64,000 nt of DNA from Stappia sp. MMSF_3263 (GCF_030733745.1 NZ_JASHIK010000002.1:310001-374000); one strand, 5' to 3'. Shown: positions 33,139 to 42,430, counted from the first letter of the stretch. The notes: generated by a model not told the origin, from the sequence alone. Program-made: numbers and translations.

Positions 33139-34405
33139 ACGCCTCCTCGACGACTGTTTCCTGCACGACCGCGACCGGCTGCGCCACGACGATGCGCTGG
33201 CCATCCTGAGGGACCGCGTCTCGGCGACCGTCGGACACGAGACGCTCGATCTCGCAGCGGCGGCCGGGCGCATCCTGGCCGATCCCGTCCGCGCCGGACA
33301 GAACGTGCCGCTTGCCGACAACTCCGCCGTCGACGGCTATGCGTTCGCGCAAGCCGACCACGGGCGAACCGGCGGGCGCTTCCCCGTTTCGGCACGGATA
33401 CCGGCGGGACATCCCTCCCCGGCTTCGCTTGCCCCCGGAACCGCCGCGCGCATCTTCACCGGCGCCGTGATGCCCGCCGGCGCCGACACCGTCGCCATGC
33501 AGGAAGACTGCGACCTGGACGAAGACGGCCATCTCGTCCGGATCCCGCCGGGCCTGAAACCCGGCGCCAACCGTCGGCGCGCCGGCGAGGACCTGAAGGC
33601 GGGCGACGTGCTGGTTGCCCCCGGCACGCGGCTGAGACCGCAGGACATCGCGGCCATCGCCTCGACCGGAACGCCCCGCGTCAATGTCTTCCGCCCGGTG
33701 CGCATTGCGCTCGTCTCGACCGGCGACGAGATCCGCCGCCCCGGTGATCCGCTGCCGGATGGCGGCGTCTATGACAGCAATCACTATCTCCTGTCCGGCC
33801 TGCTTGCCGGTTTCGGCGTGGAGATCGACGACCTCGGCATCCTGCCCGACGACGCCGCCCAGATCCGCAGGACGCTGGAACGCGCAGCCGGCGAGCATGA
33901 CGCAATCATCTCGACGGGCGGTGCCTCGCGCGGGGAAGAGGACCACCTGGTCGAGGCGATCGACGCGCTGGGCACCCGGCACATGTGGCAGCTCGCGATC
34001 AAACCGGGGCGGCCGATGAATTTCGGCCAGATCGGCGACTGCGTCACGCTCGGCCTGCCGGGCAACCCGGTGGCGGCGATGATCTGCTGCCTGCTCTATG
34101 TCCGGCCCGTCCTCTCGGTTCTCGGCGGCGGTGCCTTCCTCGCCCCGAGACGCTACCAGGTTCCCGCAGCCTTCTCGGTGGAGAAGAAGAAGCCCGACCG
34201 ACGCGAGTTCTACCGCGGTATCCTGGCAAGCGACGATGCGGGGCGCACGGTCGTGCGCAAGTTCGCGCGCGATGGGTCCGGACTGATCACCTCGCTGCGC
34301 GAGGCCGACGGGCTGATCGAGATCGCCGAGGAGACGGTGCGGATCGAAGAAGGCGAACCGGTCGACTTCATCTCCTTTGCCGAATTCGGCATCCCCGCAC
34401 GGTAA
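33125..34405 (+). CDS. moeA: Molybdopterin molybdenumtransferase
   Basis: A 426-residue enzyme inserting molybdate into adenylylated molybdopterin. Marks are NSAVDGYAF at about 61-69, TGAVMPAGADTVAMQED, STGDEI, the DSNHYLLSGLL motif and GLPGNPVAA. Last gene of the fdhD-mobA-mobB-moeA operon. No mogA is present in the window. Confidence 0.93.
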   Translation: MTSSRRLLDDCFLHDRDRLRHDDALAILRDRVSATVGHETLDLAAAAGRILADPVRAGQNVPLADNSAVDGYAFAQADHGRTGGRFPVSARIPAGHPSPASLAPGTAARIFTGAVMPAGADTVAMQEDCDLDEDGHLVRIPPGLKPGANRRRAGEDLKAGDVLVAPGTRLRPQDIAAIASTGTPRVNVFRPVRIALVSTGDEIRRPGDPLPDGGVYDSNHYLLSGLLAGFGVEIDDLGILPDDAAQIRRTLERAAGEHDAIISTGGASRGEEDHLVEAIDALGTRHMWQLAIKPGRPMNFGQIGDCVTLGLPGNPVAAMICCLLYVRPVLSVLGGGAFLAPRRYQVPAAFSVEKKKPDRREFYRGILASDDAGRTVVRKFARDGSGLITSLREADGLIEIAEETVRIEEGEPVDFISFAEFGIPAR

Positions 34406-34594
34406 CGGCGCGACCACCTTCCCTTGCGAAAGGTCCTGTTCCGATCCGAAATCGAAGGTGTCTTCGCCACGACGATGGGGACAACGCAACGTAAAGCTGT
34501 TGAAATCCATTTGATATTGATGGGAGTATGCAGGCTGATCCGAAGGAGCGCGAAGCCGCTTCACGGCAATAACCGGAATTGCAGGGGACATCAG

Positions 34595-35371
34595 ATGCGT
34601 TTCATGAAACTCGCGGCGGCAGCCGCTCTCGTTCTTGCGGCAGTCGGCAGCGCCGAGGCCAAGGACTGGACCAAGGTACTGATCGGCACCGAGGGTGCCT
34701 ATCCTCCCTTCAACAACCTGACCTCCGACGGCCAGCTCGTCGGCTTCGACATCGACATCGCCAAGGCGCTTTGCACCGAGATGAAGGTCGAGTGCGAGTT
34801 CGTCGTTCAGGACTGGGACGGCATGATCCCCGCGCTGCAGGCCGGCAAGTTCGACGCCGTCATCGCCTCCATGTCGATCACCGAGGAGCGGCTGCAGAAG
34901 GTCGACTTCACCAACAAGTATTACAACACGCCGCCGGCGATCATCGTCCCGAAGGACAGCGACATCTCGGCCGCCACCAAGGAAGCGCTGGCCGGTAAGC
35001 TGCTCGGAGCCCAGTCCTCGACCACGCATTCCAACTATGCCGAAGCCAAGCTGGGCGATGCCGAGCTGAAGCTCTACCCCACGCCTGACGAGTACAAGCT
35101 CGACCTTGCCTCGGGCCGCATCGACGCCGCCATCGACGACGTCGTCGTGCTGTCCGAGTGGCTCGACACCGACGACGGTGCCTGCTGCAAGCTTCTTGGC
35201 ACGCTGACGCCGGACCCGGTGATCAACGGCGAAGGCGCCGGCATCGCCATCCGCAAGGGTGAGGACGACCTCAAGGCGATGTTCAACACGGCCATCGAGG
35301 CCATCCGCGCGAACGGCACCTACGAGAAGATCCAGGGCCAGTATTTCGACTTCGACGTCTACGGCGGCTGA
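34595..35371 (+). CDS. Polar amino-acid ABC transporter substrate-binding protein
   Basis: A 258-residue periplasmic protein of the ArgT/HisJ type. Signal peptide ends near GSAEA; GTEGAYPPFN is the usual first ligand-binding segment, followed by GFDIDIAKALC and MSITEERLQKVDFT. Predicted ligand is a cationic amino acid such as Arg, Lys, Orn or His. RBS AGGGGA. Followed by a strong hairpin and then two permeases. Confidence 0.9.
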   Translation: MRFMKLAAAAALVLAAVGSAEAKDWTKVLIGTEGAYPPFNNLTSDGQLVGFDIDIAKALCTEMKVECEFVVQDWDGMIPALQAGKFDAVIASMSITEERLQKVDFTNKYYNTPPAIIVPKDSDISAATKEALAGKLLGAQSSTTHSNYAEAKLGDAELKLYPTPDEYKLDLASGRIDAAIDDVVVLSEWLDTDDGACCKLLGTLTPDPVINGEGAGIAIRKGEDDLKAMFNTAIEAIRANGTYEKIQGQYFDFDVYGG

Positions 35372-35385
35372 AGAGCGTTGAAACA

Positions 35386-35415
35386 CGCAAGGCGGCGGAC
35401 CTCCGCCGCCTTGCG
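35386..35415 (+). other. Strong intercistronic hairpin after the binding-protein gene
   Basis: 14-bp perfect stem with a 2-nt gap (left half CGCAAGGCGGCGGA). It lacks a T tract, so it is more likely an mRNA stabiliser that raises binding-protein output over the permeases than a terminator. Confidence 0.65.
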
Positions 35416-35435
35416 CCTGAACGCGGTCCCAGCGC

Positions 35436-36149
35436 ATGAATGAAGCCCTCACCCTGATATCGTTCGGCCCGGAGGGATGGGGCGACGAGATCGCGCGCGG
35501 CGTGCTGATCACGGTGAGCCTGGCGCTGGCATCGCTGCCTTTCGGCCTCGTCATCGGTTTCCTCGTCGCGCTGGCCAAGAATTCCGGCGATGCGTCGCTG
35601 CGCAATGCCGCGAACATCTACACCACCATCTTCCGCGGGCTGCCGGAACTGCTGACGCTGTTCCTCGTCTATTACGGCGGCCAGATGCTGCTGAACGAAA
35701 TCGCCCGGCTCTTCGTCACGGGTGCGACGGTTGACGTGAACTCCTTCATCGCCGGCATGATCGCCCTGTCGCTTGTGTTTTCCTCCTATGCCTCGGAGGC
35801 CTTCCTTTCCGCGTTTCGCGGCATCCGGCACGGCCAGTACGAGGGTGGTTACGCGCTCGGCCTCAGCCGCGGCCAGACGATGCGGCTCGTCGTCCTGCCG
35901 CAGCTCATCCGCCTTGCCTTGCCGGCACTCGGCAATCTCTGGCTGATCCTGCTCAAGGAGACGGCCCTTGTCTCGGCCATCGGCCTTGAGGACCTGCTGC
36001 GCTGGGCGGGCATTGCCGCCCGCGTCACCAAGGAGCCCTTCCTGTTCTTCGGCAGCGCATGCCTGATCTATCTGGCCTTGTCGATGATCTCCTCGATCGG
36101 GCTGAGACGGATCGAGATCTGGTCGAAACGCGGCGAGGCGGCGCGATGA
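35436..36149 (+). CDS. Amino-acid ABC transporter permease (HisQ-like)
   Basis: A 237-residue inner-membrane protein with about five helices. The EAA loop reads GGYALGLSRGQTMRLVVLPQ with the expected G before the ATPase-docking helix. It pairs with the overlapping permease after it (ATGA overlap of 4 bases). Confidence 0.9.
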   Translation: MNEALTLISFGPEGWGDEIARGVLITVSLALASLPFGLVIGFLVALAKNSGDASLRNAANIYTTIFRGLPELLTLFLVYYGGQMLLNEIARLFVTGATVDVNSFIAGMIALSLVFSSYASEAFLSAFRGIRHGQYEGGYALGLSRGQTMRLVVLPQLIRLALPALGNLWLILLKETALVSAIGLEDLLRWAGIAARVTKEPFLFFGSACLIYLALSMISSIGLRRIEIWSKRGEAAR

Positions 36150-36982
36150 GCTGGGTGAGCACCGAGACCCTCCCCGCGCGCCCGGCGCCGCCCGCCCGCC
36201 AGGATGGCTGGAGCGCTGCCCGCATCGCCGGCAACGTGCTGATGGCGCTGTGGATCGTCGCCGGCGCCTATCTTGCCTACTACCTCGCCAGCAACGTGAT
36301 GTCGGACTATGTCCGCACCTACTGGGACGACTATCTCGACGGCATCCTCATTACCTTGCAGCTGGTCGGGACATCGATGGTGACCGGCGCGCTTTTGTCG
36401 CTGCCGGTCGCGCTGGCACGGTCCTCGCGCAATCCTTTCGTCTCCGGCATTGCCTATGCCTATGTCTATTTCTTCCGCGGCACGCCGCTGCTGGCGCAGA
36501 CGTTCCTGATCTATTACGGCGCCGGCACGTTCCGGCCGTTCTTCAGCGATCTTGGCCTGTGGTGGTTCTTCCGCGACGCCTGGTATTGCGCCATCTTCGC
36601 GTTCACGCTGAACACCGCCGCCTACCAGGCGGAAATCCTGCGGGGCGCCGTCCAGAACATCGACAAGGGCCAATGGGAAGCGTCTTCCGCCCTCGGCATT
36701 TCAAGGCTCGTCACCTTCTGGAAGGTGATCCTGCCGCAGGCGCTGATCGTGGCGCTGCGCCCCTATGGCAACGAGTTGATCCTGATGATCAAGGGCTCGG
36801 CCATCGTCTCGCTGGTGACCGTTTTCGACCTGATGGGCGAGACGCGGCGGGCCTATTCGCGCACCTTCGATTTCCAGGCCTATATCTGGGCTGCCGTTCT
36901 CTACCTGGTGGTGGTGGAGATCCTGCGCCGGATCTGGGAGCGGCTCGAGGCGCGGCTGACGCGGCATCTCAAGCGGAGCTGA
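36146..36982 (+). CDS. Amino-acid ABC transporter permease (HisM-like)
   Basis: A 278-residue second permease with the EAA loop ASSALGISRLVTFWKVILPQ near its C-terminus. Its N-terminus has an extra Pro-rich cytoplasmic stretch (ARPAPPARQ) before the first helix. ATG 36146 overlaps the preceding stop. The cognate ATPase is not downstream; the next gene is an unrelated PLP enzyme. Confidence 0.9.
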   Translation: MSWVSTETLPARPAPPARQDGWSAARIAGNVLMALWIVAGAYLAYYLASNVMSDYVRTYWDDYLDGILITLQLVGTSMVTGALLSLPVALARSSRNPFVSGIAYAYVYFFRGTPLLAQTFLIYYGAGTFRPFFSDLGLWWFFRDAWYCAIFAFTLNTAAYQAEILRGAVQNIDKGQWEASSALGISRLVTFWKVILPQALIVALRPYGNELILMIKGSAIVSLVTVFDLMGETRRAYSRTFDFQAYIWAAVLYLVVVEILRRIWERLEARLTRHLKRS

Positions 36983-37078
36983 TCGACGCCTTTTTCAAGG
37001 CCTGCACCTATCCGTCATTGCGGAAAGCGCGCGTCGCGGATACCGCTTGGCGACCCTTTTCCCTCGCGGAGACATTCC

Positions 37079-38248
37079 ATGTCCGACAACAGCAGCGGCA
37101 AGCTCGCGCCGGCCTCCATTCTCGCCCATGGCGGCGGTGGCATCGATCCGGCAACCGGCGCCGTCGTGCCGCCGATCCACACGGCGACAACCTTTGCCCG
37201 CGACACCGACTACCGGCTGACCAGCGCCGCGCATATCTATTCGCGCGATGACAATGATCTGGCACGCCAGATCGAGAGCCTGATCGCCCGACTTGAAAAC
37301 GGCACGGACACCCGGCTCTTCTCCTCCGGCATGGCGGCGATCGCCGCGACCATCCGCACCGTGCGCCCCGGCGGCACGATCCTGGCGCAGTCCGGCATCT
37401 ACTGGGGCACGACCTCCTGGCTGCGCAAGCACTGTGCGCATAGCGGCATCGCGCTGATCGAGGCGGAGGCCTCCGATACCGAGCGCTTCCGCGAGACGCT
37501 GCGTGAAAGCGGACCGGATCTCGTGTTCCTGGAAGCCCCGTCGAACCCCTGGCTGGCGGTCGCCGACATCGCGGCAATCAGCGAGGCCGCGCATCAAAGC
37601 GGCGCGCTCGTCGCGGTGGATGCCACCGCGGCAACGCCCTTGCTGATGAAGCCGCTCGACCTTGGCGCCGACATCGTCCTGCATTCGGCGACCAAGGCGA
37701 TGAACGGCCATTCCGACGTGCTCGCCGGCGTCGCCACATGCAGGGACGCCGACAGCGATGCCTGGCGCTTCATCCGCGAGGAGCGTCATGACGCGGGCGC
37801 CGTGCTGGCACCGTTCGAGGCCTATCTGCTGCTGCGCGGCCTTCGCACCCTGTCCCTGCGCATGGAGCGCATGTGCGCCAGCGCCCAGACGCTTGCCGAG
37901 AGACTGGCCGCGCATCCCGCCGTGGAAACCGTGCTCTATCCGTCCCTTCGCGGCCATCCGACTCACGCCGCGGCCAAGGCCCAGATGCTGGGCGGCTACG
38001 GCTACCTGATGTCGATCCTCGTTCGGGGCGGTGCCGAGGAGGCGCTTGGCGTCGCCGGGCGGCTGCAGCTGATCAAGCGGGCAACCTCGCTCGGCGGTGT
38101 CGAGAGCCTTGTCGAGCACCGGCACACGATCGAGGGCGACGCCACGGGCGTTCCTGTGAACCTCCTGCGGATCTCCATCGGCATCGAGGATGTCGACGAC
38201 CTTGCAGCCGACCTCGAGGCAGCGCTCGCTCCCCTCACGTCCGCGTAG
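37079..38248 (+). CDS. Cys/Met-metabolism PLP enzyme (cystathionine beta-lyase/gamma-synthase family)
   Basis: A 389-residue PLP enzyme. The Schiff-base Lys is K206 in LHSATKAMNGHSD; RLFSSGMAAIAA, LEAPSNPW and SLGGVESLVEHR are family hallmarks. Members include cystathionine lyases, MetZ and methionine gamma-lyase, which cannot be separated here. It may act on the substrate of the amino-acid transporter before it. Converges with a LysR gene, the coding ends overlapping by 14 bases. Confidence 0.88.
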   Translation: MSDNSSGKLAPASILAHGGGGIDPATGAVVPPIHTATTFARDTDYRLTSAAHIYSRDDNDLARQIESLIARLENGTDTRLFSSGMAAIAATIRTVRPGGTILAQSGIYWGTTSWLRKHCAHSGIALIEAEASDTERFRETLRESGPDLVFLEAPSNPWLAVADIAAISEAAHQSGALVAVDATAATPLLMKPLDLGADIVLHSATKAMNGHSDVLAGVATCRDADSDAWRFIREERHDAGAVLAPFEAYLLLRGLRTLSLRMERMCASAQTLAERLAAHPAVETVLYPSLRGHPTHAAAKAQMLGGYGYLMSILVRGGAEEALGVAGRLQLIKRATSLGGVESLVEHRHTIEGDATGVPVNLLRISIGIEDVDDLAADLEAALAPLTSA

Positions 38249-39149
38249 CTGCGGCCCCGGTCTCGGGGCCGGGTTCCAGGTCGCGGTGGCTGCGGATCCA
38301 GGCCAGGAACGCCTTGAGCGGCGGGCGCTGGACGCCCGGGCGCGTGACCAGGTGATAGCCGTTGCCCGGCAGCACGTCCTCGAAGAGCACGCGGAGCGCG
38401 CCCGAGCGGATGTCCGGCTCGATGAAGGCGCGCGCCGTCGCGCTTACCCCCTCGCCGCGCCTCAGCCCCTCCAGCATCATGTAACCGGGCAGGTGCAGGA
38501 TATTGAGGCTGCCGGTCGCAACGACGCCCTGCCGGTCGAGCCACTGGGCGATCTCATGCGTGCCGATCTCCTGCAGCCAGGGAAACTCCTGCAGTTTCGC
38601 AGGATCGGGATAGTCGGCATCGCCGACCAGCGAGCGCGCCGCCACGATGACGAAACTGGTGAACAGGAGCGGTTCCGACTGCAACCCGCTCCAGTGACCC
38701 TGCCCGTAGCGGATGGCGAGGTCGACGCCGCCAGGTTCCATCTCGACGACCTCGGCCGTGGGGTTGAGCATCAGCTCGACCTCCGGGTGGCGATGCCGAA
38801 ACTCGGAGATGCGCGGCATCAGCCAGCTGACCCCGAAGGCCGGGGTCATGGTGACCTGCAAGGGCCTGGCAAGGTCGGCACGGGCGAGTTCGTCGACGGC
38901 CCGGCGCATGATGGAGAAGGCCTCGTCGAGATTGTCCGCAAGGCTGCGCCCTTCCCGCGTCAGCGCGATGCCGCGTCCCTGCCGCACCACCAGCTGCGTT
39001 CCGAAGAACGCCTCAAGGGCGCGAACCTGCTGGCTTATCGCGGCATGGCTGACATTCAGCGCGCGCCCGGCGCCGACCAGCGTGCCCGTCTCGGCGACGG
39101 TGGCGAAGGCGCGCAGGCTGGCGAGCGACGGCATCCGGCTCCACTCCAT
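38235..39149 (-). CDS. LysR-type regulator, GcvA-like
   Basis: A 304-residue regulator. N-terminal HTH: SLASLRAFATVAETGTLVGAGRALNVSHAAISQQVRALEAFFGTQLV; substrate domain from about 95. The start has no strong Shine-Dalgarno, but an earlier start would not fit the family. It could control the PLP enzyme or the short open frame on the other side; not decided. Confidence 0.88.
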   Translation of the reverse strand: MEWSRMPSLASLRAFATVAETGTLVGAGRALNVSHAAISQQVRALEAFFGTQLVVRQGRGIALTREGRSLADNLDEAFSIMRRAVDELARADLARPLQVTMTPAFGVSWLMPRISEFRHRHPEVELMLNPTAEVVEMEPGGVDLAIRYGQGHWSGLQSEPLLFTSFVIVAARSLVGDADYPDPAKLQEFPWLQEIGTHEIAQWLDRQGVVATGSLNILHLPGYMMLEGLRRGEGVSATARAFIEPDIRSGALRVLFEDVLPGNGYHLVTRPGVQRPPLKAFLAWIRSHRDLEPGPETGAAATRT

Positions 39150-39248
39150 ATGTCACCTCAGCTTACATTTCATCATCTTTCCTGAGTGGCATGATTTCGC
39201 GAAAACCGCAATCATCCGGGCACCACAAAGAGACGCGGAGACAGAACG

Positions 39249-39395
39249 ATGATTGGTATTCTCGCGGAAACTTTCATGACCGCCACCCGCTCCGAGGACC
39301 GCTCGCGGGCACAGGCGCATTCCGCCAGGGTCTTGTTCGCGCAGGACGGCCGCCCCCGTTTCGAGCATGGGCGCGACGCGACCCCGACCCGTTGA
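39249..39395 (+). CDS. Short hypothetical protein (48 aa)
   Basis: A short frame with GC-rich third positions and GGAG eight bases before ATG, about 100 bases from the divergent LysR start. The protein begins MIGILAETFMTATRSE and is otherwise polar, with no signal or helix. No family recognised. Evidence is codon use and RBS only. Confidence 0.45.
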   Translation: MIGILAETFMTATRSEDRSRAQAHSARVLFAQDGRPRFEHGRDATPTR

Positions 39396-39451
39396 CAGGG
39401 GAACAGCACCTTCTGCATCCCTCCCCCTGACTCGCCCCGTTCGATGCGCTA

Positions 39452-39498
39452 AACAGGAAGCGACTGACACGTTCGGTCGCCCTCCTGTTCAACGTGTC
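39452..39498 (+). promoter_or_regulatory. H-type pseudoknot-like leader element
   Basis: Stem 1: AACAGG (39452-39457) pairs with CCTGTT (39484-39489), with inner GCGAC (39460-39464) pairing GTCGC (39476-39480). Stem 2: GACACGTT, lying in the loop of stem 1 at 39466-39473, pairs with AACGTGTC at 39491-39498. Just upstream of the RBS of the gene at 39542. May be a folded RNA or two overlapping protein-binding palindromes. Confidence 0.6.
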
Positions 39499-39541
39499 GG
39501 GCGGGGCGACCTCATCCGGAAATCCCGAAGGGAGGGGCGCA

Positions 39542-40420
39542 ATGGCGAAGGTTGCATTCATCGGTCTTGGCGTCATGGGGTATCCCATGGCCGGTTATCT
39601 CAAGAGCCGGGGCGGCCACGAGGTCACCGTCTACAACCGCACCAGTGCCAAGGCGGAAAAATGGGCCGGCGAGCACGGCGGCACGCACGCGGCCACTCCG
39701 GCGGCGGCGGCCGAGGGCGCCGACTTCATCTTTGCCTGCGTGGGCAATGACGACGATCTTCGTTCGGTGACGACCGGTCCTGACGGGGCGTTCCACGGCA
39801 TGAAGCGCGGCGCGATCTTCATCGACAACACCACCGCCTCGGCGGAAGTCGCGCGCGAGCTTTATGCCGCCGCGAAGGAGAAGGGCTGCGGCTTCCTCGA
39901 TGCGCCGGTCTCCGGCGGACAGGCAGGCGCCGAGAACGGCGCGCTCACGGTCATGGTCGGCGGCGACGCGGACATCTATGAAACGGCCCGCCCGGCGATC
40001 GAATGCTTCGCCAAGATGGTCGGGCACATGGGACCTGCAGGCGCGGGCCAGCTCACCAAGATGGTCAACCAGATCTGCATCGCGGGCCTTGTCCAGGGCC
40101 TGTCGGAGGCAATCCATTTCGCCAAGAAGGCCGATCTCGACGTTGCCAAGGTGATCGACGTGATCTCCAAGGGTGCGGCCCAGTCCTGGCAGATGGAAAA
40201 CCGCTGGCAGACCATGCGCGACGACACGTTCAATTTCGGCTTCGCGGTCGACTGGATGCGCAAGGATCTCGGCATCTGCCTGAAGACCGCGAACGAGACG
40301 GGCGCACGCCTGCCGGTCACCGCGCTGGTCGACCAGTTCTACGCCGAGGTACAGGCGATGGGCGGCAACCGGTGGGACACGTCGAGCCTGATCGCGCGGC
40401 TGCAAAACGCCGACAAGTAA
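39542..40420 (+). CDS. NAD(P)-dependent beta-hydroxyacid dehydrogenase (3-HIB dehydrogenase family)
   Basis: A 292-residue dehydrogenase. Rossmann motif FIGLGVMGYPMA at about 5-16, substrate motif DAPVSGGQAGA at about 119-129, catalytic Lys region GAGQLTKMVNQ at about 174-184 (K in the MVNQ segment). Members act on 3-hydroxyisobutyrate, tartronate semialdehyde, 6-phosphogluconate-like acids or gamma-hydroxybutyrate; specificity open. Strong RBS GGGAGGGG. Its leader holds the pseudoknot-like element and its 3' side a hairpin. Confidence 0.87.
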   Translation: MAKVAFIGLGVMGYPMAGYLKSRGGHEVTVYNRTSAKAEKWAGEHGGTHAATPAAAAEGADFIFACVGNDDDLRSVTTGPDGAFHGMKRGAIFIDNTTASAEVARELYAAAKEKGCGFLDAPVSGGQAGAENGALTVMVGGDADIYETARPAIECFAKMVGHMGPAGAGQLTKMVNQICIAGLVQGLSEAIHFAKKADLDVAKVIDVISKGAAQSWQMENRWQTMRDDTFNFGFAVDWMRKDLGICLKTANETGARLPVTALVDQFYAEVQAMGGNRWDTSSLIARLQNADK

Positions 40421-40428
40421 GCCGCTCC

Positions 40429-40454
40429 GGTCCGGCGGCGACGGCCGCCGGACC
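40429..40454 (+). terminator. GC-rich hairpin after the dehydrogenase gene
   Basis: 11-bp perfect stem GGTCCGGCGGC/GCCGCCGGACC, 4-nt loop, no T tract. Possible terminator with Rho, or 3' stabiliser. Confidence 0.5.
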
Positions 40455-40536
40455 GCCATCCGCCGCCCGGCTTGCACCGACCGGTCCCACGGGCGCAAAA
40501 TGAACGGGCAAGAACGCAAACCTGCGGAGCAGCGGC

Positions 40537-41412
40537 ATGACCCGCGCAGACCCGGAGACCCGCGACCGGCACGGTCCGGGAACATATGTGCCGGAAGGAT
40601 TGCCGGTGACGCTGCTGCGCCGTCCGGCGCCACCCGGCCTGCGCCGCTGGTACAGCGAAATCATAGCCTATGACGAACGCGCCGGCTGCCCGATCCGCCA
40701 GATCGAGAGCGCCTCGCTCACCGTGCCGCTGATCGTCAGTCTCGGCGAACCGTTCCGGATCGGGCTCGGCCGCAGGCCGGACCGCGAAGACGCCAGGCCG
40801 AGCTTCGCCGCCGGGCTGACGACCGAGCGGGTCTATATCGGCTCGACCGGTCGCGCCGCCTGCCTGCAGATCAACCTGACGCCGCTCGGGGCACGGCATG
40901 TGATCGGCCTTCCGGTCGCGGCGCTGACCGGCGCCATGATCCCGCTCGATGACTGCGCCGACAGGGCGGTTCTCGACTTCAAGCGAAGGATAGAGGACCT
41001 GACCGACTGGGAGCACCGCCTCGACCTTGCGGAAGCCTTCGTCTGGCGGCGGCTGTCGGTCTCCACGGACGGCACGCCGCAGGTCGTCCACGCCTATCGG
41101 CGCATCGTCGGCAGCGGCGGGCGACAGGGCATCGCCGCGATCGGCGAGGAGATCGGCTGGAGCCGCAAGCATCTCTCGCAGCGGTTCCGGGACGAGATCG
41201 GCCTGCCGCCGAAGACGGTGGCGCGCATCGCCCGTTTCGCCCGGGCACAGGCGCTGGCGCGCTTCGAGGCGGTGCCGGAATGGGCGGACATTGCCTGTGA
41301 CTGCGGGTATGCCGATCAGGCCCACATGATCCGCGAGTTCGGCGCCTTTGCCGGGCTGGCGCCGCGCGCGTGGCGCGCCAGCCTCGACAATCTCGGCATC
41401 GCCACCTGGTAG
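40537..41412 (+). CDS. AraC-family regulator
   Basis: A 291-residue regulator with a sensory N-terminal domain (to about 190) and the C-terminal double HTH: AAIGEEIGWSRKHLSQRFRDEIGLPPKTVARIARF then ADIACDCGYADQAHMIREFGAFAGLAPRAWR. RBS context is GGAG-like. It stands just before a VOC-family gene that may be its target. Confidence 0.88.
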   Translation: MTRADPETRDRHGPGTYVPEGLPVTLLRRPAPPGLRRWYSEIIAYDERAGCPIRQIESASLTVPLIVSLGEPFRIGLGRRPDREDARPSFAAGLTTERVYIGSTGRAACLQINLTPLGARHVIGLPVAALTGAMIPLDDCADRAVLDFKRRIEDLTDWEHRLDLAEAFVWRRLSVSTDGTPQVVHAYRRIVGSGGRQGIAAIGEEIGWSRKHLSQRFRDEIGLPPKTVARIARFARAQALARFEAVPEWADIACDCGYADQAHMIREFGAFAGLAPRAWRASLDNLGIATW

Positions 41413-41497
41413 AAGACGCCGGTTCCCAGGTTACATTTGTTCAATCCGAAGGATCGGCGGCGCGCTATCGACGGGCACCCCAACAGGAGCCCGAACC

Positions 41498-41914
41498 ATG
41501 ACCGAACAGCAACCACCCTGCATCTTTCCAGCCCTGCGCTTCGGCAACGCGAACCGGATGGTCGACTGGCTGCAAGAGGCCTTCGGCTTCCGCCTGCACG
41601 CCTGCCACAAGGCCGACGACGGCAGCATCGCTCACGCGGAACTTGCCCTCGGAACCTCCATGATCATGGTCGGCCAGTCGCGAGACGATGCCTTTTCGAA
41701 GATTGTCGGCGAGCCGAACGGCCCGGGCGGCAAGACGCTTTATGTCGCGGTCGCGGATGTCGACACGGCCTTCCGCAGGGCCGAGACGGCGGGCGCCACG
41801 ATCGTCGAGCAGCTGACCGAGCGCGACTACGGCAGCCGCGAATTCGTCTGCCTCGACCCGGAGGAGAATGTCTGGTGCTTCGGCACCTACTGGCCGACGG
41901 CTGCAGCGGGCTGA
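41498..41914 (+). CDS. VOC-family (glyoxalase-fold) protein
   Basis: A 138-residue dioxygenase/glyoxalase-fold protein with the VOC pattern: PALRFGNANRMVDWLQEAFGF, H-A-E at SIAHAELALG, and SREFVCLDPEENVWCFGTY near the end with Glu as a candidate metal ligand. It resembles the PhnB/DUF1428-like subgroup. RBS CAGGAG. Could be co-regulated by the AraC gene before it. Confidence 0.85.
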   Translation: MTEQQPPCIFPALRFGNANRMVDWLQEAFGFRLHACHKADDGSIAHAELALGTSMIMVGQSRDDAFSKIVGEPNGPGGKTLYVAVADVDTAFRRAETAGATIVEQLTERDYGSREFVCLDPEENVWCFGTYWPTAAAG

Positions 41915-41917
41915 CCG

Positions 41918-42430
41918 CTACTCGCCGGCCGCCTCGCCGACGATCCCGGAGAGGAGTTCGTTGACAGCGGCAAGCGCCTTGCGGGAGGCCTCCGTCCCGG
42001 TTTCGGGCAGCCGCCTGTAGCCGACTGTCACCTTGCCCGGAGCATCCGGCGTTTCATAGAGGAAGACCGAATAGGGGCAGAAGGCGATGTTTCCCGCATC
42101 GGCCTCCATGGCCGCGCGCGACAGGGCGGCCGAGCAGAACAGCATCGCCTCCGCCCGGGCGAACACCTGCTCGCCCGACCCCACATCCTCGCCGGTGCGG
42201 GCCAGCATCTCGCCGATGTGCGAGACATAGTCGATCACCAGTCCGCGATTGATGATCGCGTTCTCGACATCGAAGCGCACGTCCTCGAACGCCGCCTCGA
42301 CGACACGCGTCTCGGCTGCAGGGGACATGTCATCGGCGAAAGAGACCGGGACCATGCCGAAGGCGGCAAGCCCGAGCGCGGCCACGCCGCTGCGCAGGCC
42401 TCGGCCGACAGTCCAGGACAGTTGCATCAT
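41918..42430 (-). CDS. DUF302-family exported protein
   Basis: A 170-residue protein with a signal peptide (GLAAFGMVPVSFA) and a DUF302 domain: FEDVRFDVENAIINRGLVIDYVSHIG, then EAMLFCSA and a YSVFLYET segment, ending with conserved PGKVTVGYRR. DUF302 is a small homotrimeric periplasmic or cytoplasmic fold of unknown ligand. An in-frame Cys (FCPYS) is nearby. Alone on the minus strand. Confidence 0.85.
   Translation of the reverse strand: MMQLSWTVGRGLRSGVAALGLAAFGMVPVSFADDMSPAAETRVVEAAFEDVRFDVENAIINRGLVIDYVSHIGEMLARTGEDVGSGEQVFARAEAMLFCSAALSRAAMEADAGNIAFCPYSVFLYETPDAPGKVTVGYRRLPETGTEASRKALAAVNELLSGIVGEAAGE

Noticed and set aside
32720-35617. 965-codon frame on the minus strand
   Set aside because: Antisense to mobB, moeA and the binding-protein gene; no recognisable domain.
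39452-39498. SAM-II or SAM-V riboswitch
   Set aside because: The pseudoknot shape is similar but the conserved core and 3' segment of those classes are missing.
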